Origin: Geosiphon pyriformis
Taxonomy: Eukaryota; Glomeromycota; Glomeromycetes; Archaeosporales; Geosiphonaceae
NCBI GenBank assembly: GCA_016748015.1
Contig: JAAOMT010000479.1
Span: 3,766 to 50,785, forward strand
Reading direction: 5' to 3'
DNA length: 47,020 nt
Positions 37,584-46,979 of this stretch are shown one piece after another. The notes beneath the pieces are model-generated. The model worked only from the letters and a program-made list of their open reading frames with translations. It was not told the origin of the DNA and ran no database searches. Numbering within the stretch: position 1 is the first letter of the stretch; each line of letters opens with the position of its first letter. The translations under genes were made by a program, and so were the position numbers.

Positions 37584-39512
37584 TATGATGAAGAAATTAC
37601 CGAAAAACCCAAGCTAGCACACAACTGATCCAACTTAGCCAAAATCAAACCAATGGAGATGTCGAAGGCAACCAGCTTTGATTTCAGACCACCAACTTTG
37701 GAAGTCAGAACTTTGGAACTACTTGGACCCAATAGCAAACTGGTAACACCTGGAGAGAAAAAAGTAGGCTGGACAAAATGATCATCAACTGCCATGTCAA
37801 AATCTAAGTCGGAGTTTGCAACCACAAGAGGAACAGAAGTTGGAGACTGAGAAACTACCACAGAAAGAGCCAATTGAAAGGAAGGTGCCGAGGGTGCCAA
37901 ACCAATATTGTCAAGACGAGAAAGAATGCTCGAAATTTGTTCAAACAGAAGCTTTACAGAGTGTTCCAGAATCACTAAGCAAGCATTCAAAGAAAAACTG
38001 ACCACAAGTAGAAGAGAGAGTACTCCACCCGAACTCAAATCACTGGAAAGTGGGGAACCAGAACCAGAACCAGCACAAAAACCATGAGAGATTAAAGCAA
38101 CTAAGACCACTTGAGCCCAAGATTTGCCACCAAAGACAACAGGATGAAAGATCAGTACATTCTTCTTTGCATACAATTTGGCCAGCTGGAGACGAGTATT
38201 AGGGTTGGTAGGTCTTATAAAAAACTTTGAAGATTTGAGAGCTGACGCAACCTTAGCATTATATTCTAAAGCAGAATGACCAAACTTCCCACACTGTTCA
38301 CAGTGAACCAAATCCAGCCTAGCCCATAAGAGTTTCACACCACCAAGGATTGGTTCCGTGCAAAAAGCTGACTCCAAAACCTCATCAGAATCAAAACACA
38401 CAACAGCATAGTGAACCCTATTACCAGTCTCCAATGACCAATTTATGACACAAGTTTTTCTACCAGCCCCTTCAAAAAGATCCTCAAGATCATGAGCAGT
38501 AGTTCCCACTGGCAAAGTAAACAAAAATGCCCTGAACTGGTCCTTAGATGCCCAAGTTTTACAATCACCTACCACCATAGTCACACAAACCAAGTCTTTA
38601 CCAATCAAGAAAGACCACCTAGCAGTCAAAGACACAGCCTGTTCCAATTCGGTGAATTCCACCACAGCCTTTTGCCATAAACCAATCAACTAAATTTTGA
38701 TCGACTTAATTTCTCCAAACTCGGATACTGCGGTGACAATCATTTCTTTTGGCGTGTCCATAGGAATTTCCTTGATTACTATGGCCCGATCTGAGCATAT
38801 CCCTTGTCTCTTAAGATCGCTGTTTACAATGATGTTATTTTCTCTGGCCAATGATGCGGTCTTTTCCATGCTTTCTAATGAAGTAAACATTGATCAGATG
38901 ATCCCTTTAAATTTTGAGAGGGTAGTGGCCCCCCCCAAAACCATTGATTGTTGAAAACAATTTCCTAATAACCTGAGTGTTGGCTGTAGCCAATTTTCTC
39001 CCCACAGCAGATAGATTGATGTCCAATACGAATGATTTCTTCACAGTGACTTCCACCTGAAACTTAACAATTTTGGGGTCCACCCACACCTTCTTCAAAG
39101 AGAAAGACAAATGGAAAGGAAGGAAAACTTCCTTTTTATCATCCATGCCATAATCAATAGAGTCAATAGGGAAACCGATAGCTGCACCAGCATTGAAACG
39201 CTTCGCATTGGGCATATTCATTTGGGAGTCAGAAGTGTTTTTACCATCAGAGGTACTTCCATCCATATCCATGCTAGTAAATTGCCCATCCTTACAAACA
39301 GACCCACCATCCTTGAGATTCTTATCTACACTTGAATATTTAACAGTACCAAGAGACTTTCTGACTTTTTGGGTTAAACCCCTACCAACTGAACCAGCGG
39401 TCGAGACTTTAGTTGACCTTCTTTTAGCTCCAGACCCACTCATAGTGGCAGCCAGTTCAACAACAAAGGGGTTTGTTTCTTGGAAAATAGTGGAAGACAG
39501 TATACAAAACAA
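37583..39512 (-). pseudogene. LINE ORF1: RRM-like RNA-binding protein with zinc knuckle (broken)
   Basis: The first frame (39512-38907, likely true start ATG at 39441-39443, MSGSGAKRRSTKVST) ends by a frameshift at a C run near 38932-38938. The next frame (38890-38690) continues VNSDLKRQGICSDRAIVIKE and hits TAG at 38690-38692 just after GEIKSIKI. The frame then goes on from 38689 to TAA at 37583-37585 with WQKAVVEFTELEQA and a second RRM-like part (FRAFLFTLPVGTTAHDLEDL). The zinc knuckle at about 38261-38302 reads CEQCGKFGHSALEY, with Tyr in place of the last Cys. The rest is a Ser/Val-rich tail. In intact LINEs such proteins bind the element RNA. The frame shares one base with ORF2 (TAATG). 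Confidence 0.9.
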
Positions 39513-39599
39513 AAAAAAGCTTCTTTCAAAATTTGATTTTTTTTCAGGAATTTGGGATAAAGGAGAGAAAGAAGTTTTTTTTTAATATAATGTTTTTTT

Positions 39600-39609
39600 C
39601 CATCCATCT
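39600..39609. repeat. LINE target-site duplication, right
   Basis: CCATCCATCT identical to 32758-32767. Host exon sequence GGATGTGTG continues directly after it. Confidence 0.9.
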
Positions 39610-39712
39610 GGATGTGTGCGGTATAATTGTAACAAACACTTGGTACTCAACCATGAAATGTTTGAATATTGGGCCAAGCTGGCGATATTTATCAAAGAAG
39701 AAAATTATATAA

Positions 39713-41742
39713 AACTTCCATCTTGCTTAATTTTCAACTAAAAAATATTTTGTGTTATTTAAAAGTCTTTAAGAAATGAATTTTTGGTGAACGAATATAG
39801 TCTGCCCCAATCTTACTGTAGGAAAACATCAACTTTTAAAGAGCAATAAATTTTCATAGGTTTTTTTCGAGTGTTATTTTCCAATGTTACCAATAAGATT
39901 CTTGTGCAGGAAAAATCGGAAGTTCTTTCAAATAAGGTTTTTACTTTCACAGAAAATCTTATCAAGTTCAAGGGTACAATTTTCTCATCAAATTTAAACT
40001 AGTCTCTTACCTCAGTAGGTAGCATGTCACCTACTAACCAAAGGTTTGTTGCATTGGAAAATATAATTTCATTTGCTTTCATAGTAATTCAGAAATCTGG
40101 ACAGATTTTTACAATATGAAGTGTTTGTATCACCAATAGATCAGACAATTTTTCCAAGATTTTATCCAAACGCCACAGTAGATACTGTTCTGAAATATGA
40201 TAAGATAATTTATTAAAGCTATCTTATTGCCATGTAGTATGAATTTCCCTACATCTTTTCAACTAGTTCGTATAACCTATCTATTTTTGTAAACAAAGTT
40301 TGAAAAAATCAACAATTTATAGCTCTAAGTCACATTATGATTTGATATTTCAAATTGCATCACCAAATCATTTGCCAAGGGAAAGTTTATCCAAAATGGC
40401 TACCAAAATCTAAGGAAAATTTTTAACCTTTTTACTAAAATATACTTTTGATTTTATTATTGTCTTCAACATAAATATAATCTATATTCACAAAAGCCCG
40501 ATCATCCTTAAATTGAATCTAAATTAACCAGTTAAATTTCCATATCTCCAATAAAAAATATTTAAACACTCATAGGTAAAAAATTCATTTTATTATTTTA
40601 AATTACCACTTTACATTTTTAAAAGCATGACAGCTAAAATTTGTGTTAAAAGTTTTCAATTAATTGAAAAGACGAAACTTGATATTAAAATTTTTGGCTT
40701 ATAATAGAAACTTGTGTATTTCAGAGTATTATATACTACCAATCGATAATTTTTATTCAATTTATTTAAATTTATTTTGCCAAATTCTTTAATTATTAAT
40801 AAATTTAGTAATTTTATTTTAATTAGATAAATATTTGAAATGTAAGAAAAAACGAAAATAATATGTTGAATATATTATGATAAAATAACTTCATAATATT
40901 GTATAGTTTCAAAATAAAACTAGCAGGAAAGAATTAATTAATTGTAATAATAATCAATTTAAATTATAGATTTCTTCAAAAAATAGTAATCTTCAAATAA
41001 TGAAATACATGATTTATTTTGAAATTTTGCATTTAAATTATGTTACATGTTGCAGTTTCCTATAAGCACAGTGTCAAAGTTCAGCCAGCATTAAAAAGAT
41101 GATGGCAATTTATATTTATTTTACATAAATATTGAGACGAAATACCCGAAGGTTTTCAATCAGAAAATTGGTAAGACAAAATTCTTTTTGAGGAATAATT
41201 TGAATTTCACCCGACATCTCTGTCACAATTTAATGTGTGGAAATAGATCATGAATTTTCAAACCTTATCAAAGATATGTTTTTTCGGGGTCTTGATATCA
41301 GAATTATAATAAAATAATCCATTTTTGAAAGAGCCATAAAACCTTATATTGATTAAAAGGCATAAAGAATTACAAATTTCTGATCTCAATTATTAGATGA
41401 AATTAATGTATTCACGATCACCCCTCCTCCAAATGGTCTCAAACCACCTGTTATTCTGGAGGCAAGGATTCTTTATAGCGTAGTTTAGGTTTTTGTAATT
41501 GGCTAGCACTGTAATGACTGTTAATAAAAAAAATCATAAGTGACTCAAGGGAAAATATATTTGCAAAGAAACAAAATAAAGATAAAACTTTTGAACTCAA
41601 AATAAAGGAATTTATTTTATATGGTGCATAACTCTGCTTCATACCTAAAACAAGTCAAATAACGGTTCAGGATATCCGATAAAAGAAGGCCTTTTTTTAA
41701 GCCTTTAAGTCTCTTCAGAAAACTCCTGACGCTCTGACCATC
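39713..41742. other. Intergenic, no gene seen
   Basis: About 2.0 kb AT-rich. A 63-codon minus frame at 41451-41642 has no supporting motif. Otherwise only poly(A)/poly(T) runs. Confidence 0.5.
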
Positions 41743-42277
41743 TTATGAGCTTTCGGAAAAACGATGACGACGTCTTCCCTGGTGACTGGGACGTCTCCTC
41801 CTTCTTCTTCTTCTTCTTCTTCTTTCTTGATCATTTCTCATTCCATATATTCTTTCACGTCCTCGTCTTCTTCTTCGTCCAAATTCTTGTGCTGCGGTAA
41901 CATCTTTAACAATATCAGAGGAAGGATCTAATAATATGAAAAAAGATTTCAAAGAGATCCTTAAATTTCCTAGACATTTTATTCAACCTACCCATTTCAA
42001 TATCAGAAATTGGAATTAAGTTTGTCAAAGAAATTCTACACTCTTCAATATCAATTGGGTGGATTTCATGCTCAAAAATCAAGTCGGATGCATTTAGATC
42101 AACCGGTTCCAATAACGTAAGCGGTACATCTTGGATTGATGAGATAAACTTAAGTGTTCTAGGGTCGACTTTGGTTTCAAAGTCATTGCGAGTAGATAAG
42201 ACTGTACCAGCGTTAATTGAAATTTCAGAATAGATTGCAACAATAAAAAGCGTAAAAATTAAATGAAAACGATTCAT
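41743..42277 (-). CDS. Small secreted protein with arginine-rich tail
   Basis: Exon 1 is 42277-41992 and exon 2 is 41927-41743. The 64-nt GT-AG intron (donor GTAGGT, acceptor ATTAG) keeps phase, giving 156 residues. The N-terminus MNRFHLIFTLFIVAIYSEIS is a typical signal peptide, with cleavage likely after INA. The middle is acidic and hydrophobic (VPLTLLEPVDLNASDLIFEH) with one Cys. Exon 2 codes DPSSDIVKDVTAAQEFG, then blocks of Arg: GRRRRRGRERIYG and a run of about eleven Arg before PSHQGRRRHRFSESS. The long run is coded by an AGA repeat. A secreted protein with a polybasic tail could bind anionic walls or nucleic acid, or act as an effector carrying a nuclear-localisation-like tail; this is inference. 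No family is recognised. Without splicing the frame would end at 41915 (RSFL), losing the tail. Confidence 0.65.
41799..41825. repeat. TTC (AGA on minus) trinucleotide repeat in coding DNA
   Basis: About eight to nine TTC units on plus, which code the long arginine run of the secreted protein on minus. Likely variable in length between strains. Confidence 0.85.
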
Positions 42278-42852
42278 TTTTTGAAGCTTTAAATAATTCA
42301 AACTTATTTGATAGAAGCTAAATTTAGAGAAGAAAAACAATGTCCTTTTATCTTTTTTGTTTAGAAAACAAACCCAAGTATTTAATAGGAATACATTAAT
42401 ATTTAAAACTCGCTAAGCTATTTGGCAAACTATTCATTTATCTGAATGATGAGGCTTCTTTAAATGATTCGAATTTGCAAAATTTTAAAAATTGATATTT
42501 GGGAGAAAGAAAAGCTCTGGCTAATGAAATTTTAGGAATTATCACGCACTCACTATTCCATTTTGCAACCAATAAAACAATTTTAAAATCTAATTTTGGT
42601 GAGGCAATTCAATTTAAACCAAAATTTAAAGAAAACATTAGGTTCTATATGAAAAATGTTGTTTCAATTCATATCTAATGAAATTCGAAACACTGAAAAT
42701 GAAGACTGTTATATTCGGGCCTGTGACGTAAAGTAACTTTTTTCTTACAATAAAAATATAAATCAGTTGCTTTATCAGGTTCAAAATCGCGAAAACAATT
42801 ACCCCACCTTTTTCTCTTCCAATTTCCCTCTTACCTGAGCTAACTTCTCAAA
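42278..42852. other. Intergenic, promoter side of the secreted-protein gene
   Basis: AT-rich, no gene seen. From about 42780 the composition becomes more even, which probably marks the left part of the Fanzor-like relic. Confidence 0.4.
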
Positions 42853-44500
42853 ATGTTATTACCACCACCTCTGTCAACTCTGCTACCAATAAAGGTTACC
42901 TCTATGCCCATGTCTCTAGTGCAAAGAAAAAGAAAATTTTGAGCGGCAAAAGCAACTCCTCTGTAGATTTCCAATCTACGAACATTTCAGCAATATCAGG
43001 TCAGGTATCAGTTTCAAACGATCGAACTGAAGACCTTACCGGAACAAACAGCCGTGGAATGGTCTTTAAAATTGTGGTCATCCAACCATTTCCGATATAT
43101 ATTTTTCCTCCGTTTTGCAAAACTCTTGATTCTCTTCAACGATGCAACTTTCAACGAGCATTAATTTTTACAAGACATTCTTGCCATCAACAGATCCTTT
43201 ACTTGCTCCATTCAGGGAAAGAGAGCTGCCCATCATAGACAAAAGCGTCGGAGCAGGCGATAAGCACAATAGAAAAGCGACAGCAGCTCGTCACAAACTT
43301 TAGAACATGGAAGATACCCTCAACCGTACACTATTAATCAAGGTGTATCCTCAGAAGCAACTCTTAAGCGATGGTTGGAACGAGCTTAACTTAGAATATT
43401 GTTGTCTACTGGAGACTACATCGCCACTTATATCGAGGCGGACAGAATATTAGAAAATTTTATGTTATAAGGTAATAAGATGGACAAGACTTTATTTTCA
43501 ACTATCCAGCCTATGACTATAGATTTTAATACTTCGTATAATTTCCTTTGGCGTCGATAATGGACTGAATTGCCGGAGCATTGATTTTATTAAATTACGG
43601 TAATATGAACGATTTACCACATTCCTGTATGCTGGATGGTTGAGAATGGCGTTTACGAAGTCCCGACTCAACCATACACTAGATATTCTCAATTGGATTG
43701 AGGTCTAGACTTTTGGAGGCCAGGAGAATGATTACACATTCTGAGAAACGAGGAAATTATTGCTCATCTCTATAATCCATTGATGTTCGTCATAAGCCTA
43801 CTACCATTCTGAATAATGACATGCGTGCGTTGTAACCTCTTGTTTAAAAAAAGAGCGTAATAGATGGCCGTCTTTACAAGATAATCTCGGGTGGCAAGCT
43901 CACTTATTATCACAAAACTAACAAGTGGTAGTTTGTCTGGGTTACGAGACGCAAAAACAGCTCTGCGAAACCCAAGTAGATGGTTCTGTTCATGCGATCT
44001 CCATTGATCCCGGCATCTGTAAACCTTTTACATGGTACTCTCCTACAAAAGGTGTAGGCAAGATTGGCGAACATTCTATTTGAGATATTGCTCGCATTTG
44101 AAAGTACTTGGATGGTTTTATCTGCAAAAAAGATAAGTGATTAGCATCCTCCTCAAATCATGAGAATAAAATGGCTCGGCGACTTGATAAGACGATTTTT
44201 TCGATGCGGCTAAAACTTATCCATCTACAAATGAATTCATTGGAAGCCAGTTAGATTTTTTACCCGCGGATTCGATCCTCATTCCTTTTAAAATATCGGA
44301 AAATGCTTTTCTGGGCGCATTATCGCTTCGGAAACGTCTGATCAGCAAGGGGTTCGTGTTATTCCCGGAACGAAGCTTACCCATCCAAGACTTGTACCAA
44401 TGTGGCAACATCCAAAGGATCGGAGGAATTGTGGGAAGGTGATGCACAAAGATGAAAGTAGCGCTCTCTTCATTGCTTGATGACACAGGAAATGATAGGC
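42853..44500 (+). pseudogene. Decayed Fanzor/TnpB-like RNA-guided nuclease gene
   Basis: Pieces of one protein lie in order on plus in changing frames. The first is a Ser/Thr-rich N-terminus (from 42853; VDFQSTNISAISGQ, PFRERELPIIDKSVGAGD). Near 43335-43390 comes KVYPQKQ, changing frame into ATLKRWLERA, which fits the start of the TnpB/Fanzor fold (x-Y-P-x-x-Q ... L-x-x-W). After the nested Tc1 piece, AISIDPGICKPFTWYSPTKG at about 44000-44060 has the RuvC-I Asp (44006-44008) of the DPG motif. GKIGEHS, KMARRLDKTIF and MRLKLIHLQMNSLEAS follow. Near 44310-44440 are HYRF, NEAYPSKTC and, in another frame, YQCGNIQRIGG, as expected for the last RuvC part and the Cys4 zinc finger. Many stops and frameshifts show it is dead. 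Intact relatives cut DNA guided by an RNA coded at the element's end; no guide RNA can be placed here. Confidence 0.72.
43500..43845 (-). mobile_element. Tc1/mariner transposase fragment nested in the Fanzor-like relic
   Basis: The minus strand reads HVIIQNGS (cognate of the FQQDNA/DDE Asp region), then VIILLASKSLDLNPIENI, a stop, and CMVESGLRKRHSQPSSIQEC. It ends with INAPAIQSIIDAKGNYTKY. These are the C-terminal DDE block (SPDLNPIEN) and the AKGG-x-TKY ending of Tc1-type transposases. Only the last third of the gene is present, with stops. It lies between the N-terminal and RuvC parts of the Fanzor-like relic and in the opposite strand. Insertion into the relic is the simplest reading. Exact ends and TA duplications are not visible. 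Confidence 0.75.
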
Positions 44501-46429
44501 GTTACATATTAATGCATCCCGTTAAGCTTAAATAATAATGTGGATGCAAACGTCAATAGGGAGTACTGCAACTCTTCAATCGGTTTCAACACAAAATTCA
44601 AATTCTATTCCATAAAATTACAAATAACATGGAAATTTCAACTAATTCATATTGAACCGAAACCAACAAATACAGTCTCGGCTTCTGCTTAAACTAGCAA
44701 ACCCAACCTTATTAATTTTCAAATGATATATTACCACTTGTTTAATTGAGAATTTGGGGAGCTTTTTAATGTAAATGAATTCCACCAAATATCTCTTGTC
44801 AAGGATGAAATTTTGATTTCGCAGCGGTATGTCGTCTACTAAAAAGGATCACACCTGAGATCTACGAACCATATCCTTGAAGATGTACTCAAATTTCAGT
44901 AAGGGGATTATGCAATGACCACAACTATTAGTTAATGACTTGCATCATTAAGTAATTCGTCATCGAAACGAACAGTAGCTATGATTATGCGATGCATTAA
45001 TAAATCAAGAAAATTAAAAATTTATAGTGTTTTTGTTTTAAAGATGCACATCGTGATGAATTTTACTTTTAAATCTATATACAATTGCATTTCTTCTAAA
45101 TACAACTAGACGATAGCAATTGAACCCCAAATATTTAGAAGCACCATAATGTACATCATATAAACAATCTTCCAAACTTAAGAGAAAAGGGAGAATATAG
45201 AGACCGAAACACCTGGAAAGACAAAAAGTCTTATATTTGTGAGTTGTTTTTCTTGTAAGCTCTTTAAAAAATTTATCAATTCAAGAAAATTGTAATATAT
45301 AAGCAGAATAAAACGCAAAGAAAATATTTTCTCAGCGAAAAAAATTTTTAAAGCGTGATTTCAAAAGAAGGTTAGCTAATAAAATTTTGAACATTTAACT
45401 TTTGCTCAATTTTTGATTTATGTTGAGTTTATCTTTTCCTTTTCTTTTCCTGTTAATTGGTCTTGATCTTTTCTAACGATATCGTTTTTCTATTGCTTTC
45501 TTTTTAAAAATTCCTATATATTCCTTTCTATTCTATCTATTTCTAAAGTCACAGCCATTATTTAAATTTATAAAACAAAGTCTTCCTATTCTCCTTTTAT
45601 TTCACACGGAAAAATATTCTAAATTTAACTTACTTACCCACTAAATATGAATCAAGATATTAATCAAAGCAATATTGCTACTCCTTCGATAATTTCTTTT
45701 GATGATACGACATCAAGCTGCTTATGAGATAGTCATTCCTCTTTTAAAGACCTCCCTAGTGAAAATAATTCGCATAATTTACTTTCCTCTAAAATAACAT
45801 AAAAATATTACATTTTCATAACTTGACAAAACCGGAACTTTCAACGTGGTCCACTTGACTATTAGGAAACTTATCTTCTAGGTATTTTTAAATCTAAACT
45901 ATTTAACCCCACGTCCAATCTGAAATGTAATTTTACAACTGAGAGGGATCGAAAAAACATCATGGTATAAATTACAAGCAAGATGAAAATCAAATTTTAG
46001 TGATGACAAAGTGTTTCGAATTTATTCGGGTGAAGATGCGCGAGAGATTATTATTGACCTGAATTTTTTATTTTGGAATAAATATCGTTTGAAATCATCT
46101 AAATGAATATCAGCTAAAAAATAAATATAAATAGGAAATCGTTAAATTCAATTTACGATAGATATCAATATTTCAAAAAAGGATTTACATAATTCAAATT
46201 GCCTAAAAACGTCTGGTTTTTGCAGAATAATATGGCAATTTTTGATCGATTTAAAAGCCACTTTTGAAGATATTAAAAATTTTCTTCTTGTATATAATAT
46301 TAATATTAAGTGGCTCACAAAAGTCTTTGTATCATCTCAAAAAATTGATTAGAATTTAGATATTACATGGGTGATTGGGGATAAAAAATAAAATTAAATA
46401 AATAAAATCTTTCATCAAAGATCTAATTT
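44501..46429. other. AT-rich relic DNA, no intact gene
   Basis: No gene. A short frame from ATG 45647 (MNQDINQSNIATPSIISFDD) stops after 26 codons at 45725 and goes on for 25 codons in the same frame. It may be a decayed gene start, but it is too short to name. The Fanzor-like relic may extend a little to the right of 44500. Confidence 0.4.
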
Positions 46430-46640
46430 TGTACATATATCAAATCAATGGGATTTAGGTCTGGAGATGGTGGGGGTCAATTGAGAATCTCTATAATATT
46501 TTCCCCACCACTTCTTGGTAAGTTTTGCCGCTGGAAAATGATGTCTCGTGAATCCAAATCAAATCGGTTTAAGGTTCCAATAAAATGGTCTGTCAGCATT
46601 TTTCTATACACTTCGCCAATTAATTTTCCTTGACTATGAC
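46430..46640 (-). mobile_element. Tc1/mariner transposase fragment 2
   Basis: The minus strand reads IGEVYRKMLTDHFIGTLNRF, then DIIFQRQNLPRSGGENIIEI, a TGA at the usual Trp, and PPPSPDLNPID. This is the central-to-C-terminal part of a Tc1/IS630-type DDE transposase: the Q-x-N block replaces QDN, and SPDLNPI marks the last catalytic block. The fragment ends soon after and lies within about 50 bp of the right inverted repeat. Dead copy; strand and family are clear, exact ends are not. Confidence 0.75.
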
Positions 46641-46677
46641 AGACGCCATGCAATGTAAATTAACCTCATACCATTAT

Positions 46678-46979
46678 TGCTTTATAAGAATCATTATAAA
46701 ATAAGACCAATATATCATAAAAATATCCATGTTCAATTTTTATACCACTTGATTCTTTAGTGTAATTGAAAATTTTATAATGCTCGCTTTTAAAAAATAT
46801 CAAACACAAAAGAATACATCAAAACCTACACAATTCTCTCAAACAAATTACAATTTTTTATCACCTAAAAAGCCCTCAAACTCATTTCCAAGCTCTTTAG
46901 AAACCGTAGACACCCAATTCAATCTTCAATCACATGATATCTTTGTTTCAAACTCTGAATTATCATCACTCAAAGAACA
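46678..46979. repeat. Right copy of 302-bp inverted repeat
   Basis: Reverse complement of 1-302 with 298 of 302 identical bases and no gap. Identity starts abruptly at 46678. The repeat must continue beyond 46979 if the left copy does, because the left copy is cut by the window edge. Confidence 0.97.

Larger units (their letters stand above)
32768..39599 (-). mobile_element. Full-length but decayed Tad/I-type LINE (non-LTR retrotransposon)
   Basis: A 6.83-kb minus-strand element bounded by a 10-bp duplication CCATCCATCT. The 3' end carries an A tail (poly(T) at 32768-32777 on plus), followed by about 130 bp of 3' UTR. Order on the element: ORF1 with RRM-like parts and a zinc knuckle, then ORF2 with APE endonuclease, reverse transcriptase, RNase H and a C-terminal CCHC. 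This order is that of the Tad/I group of fungal LINEs. ORF1 and ORF2 overlap as TAATG. There are no long terminal repeats. Several stops and at least two frameshifts make it non-autonomous now. It is clearly less AT-rich than its surroundings and lies inside the last exon of a host gene. Clade assignment is by domain order only. Confidence 0.95.
31711..39712 (+). pseudogene. Unrecognised multi-exon gene split by LINE insertion
   Basis: Coding signals start at ATG 31711 with LIKPEKPKHPKSRIRK and CKNCDESFFRFPSTTF, then a stop near 31888. Another frame continues to a donor at 32131 with ILALVHYHRETLGINDWKQV. Exons 32341-32436 (KPNKSRKYIRSTISSSNES) and 32507-32601 (ISDPKPAPPNSFEISRLN) have good GT-AG borders. 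The last exon starts at 32673, is cut at 32767 by the LINE, and resumes at 39610. Across the empty site the frame stays open for 66 codons to TAA 39710-39712 (KPIHLDVCGIIVTN spans the join). With the LINE present the frame stops within 50 nt. Joins before 32341 need at least one frame change, so the gene may have decayed already. Family unknown. It could belong with the PB1 gene upstream. Confidence 0.5.

Noticed and set aside
44217-44486. 89-codon minus-strand frame over the Fanzor-like relic
   Set aside because: It is the antisense shadow of the relic; the plus strand carries the readable motifs.
45647-45800. ORF start MNQDINQSNIATPS
   Set aside because: Only 26 codons before a stop, then 25 more; no domain, so a gene or relic could not be supported.
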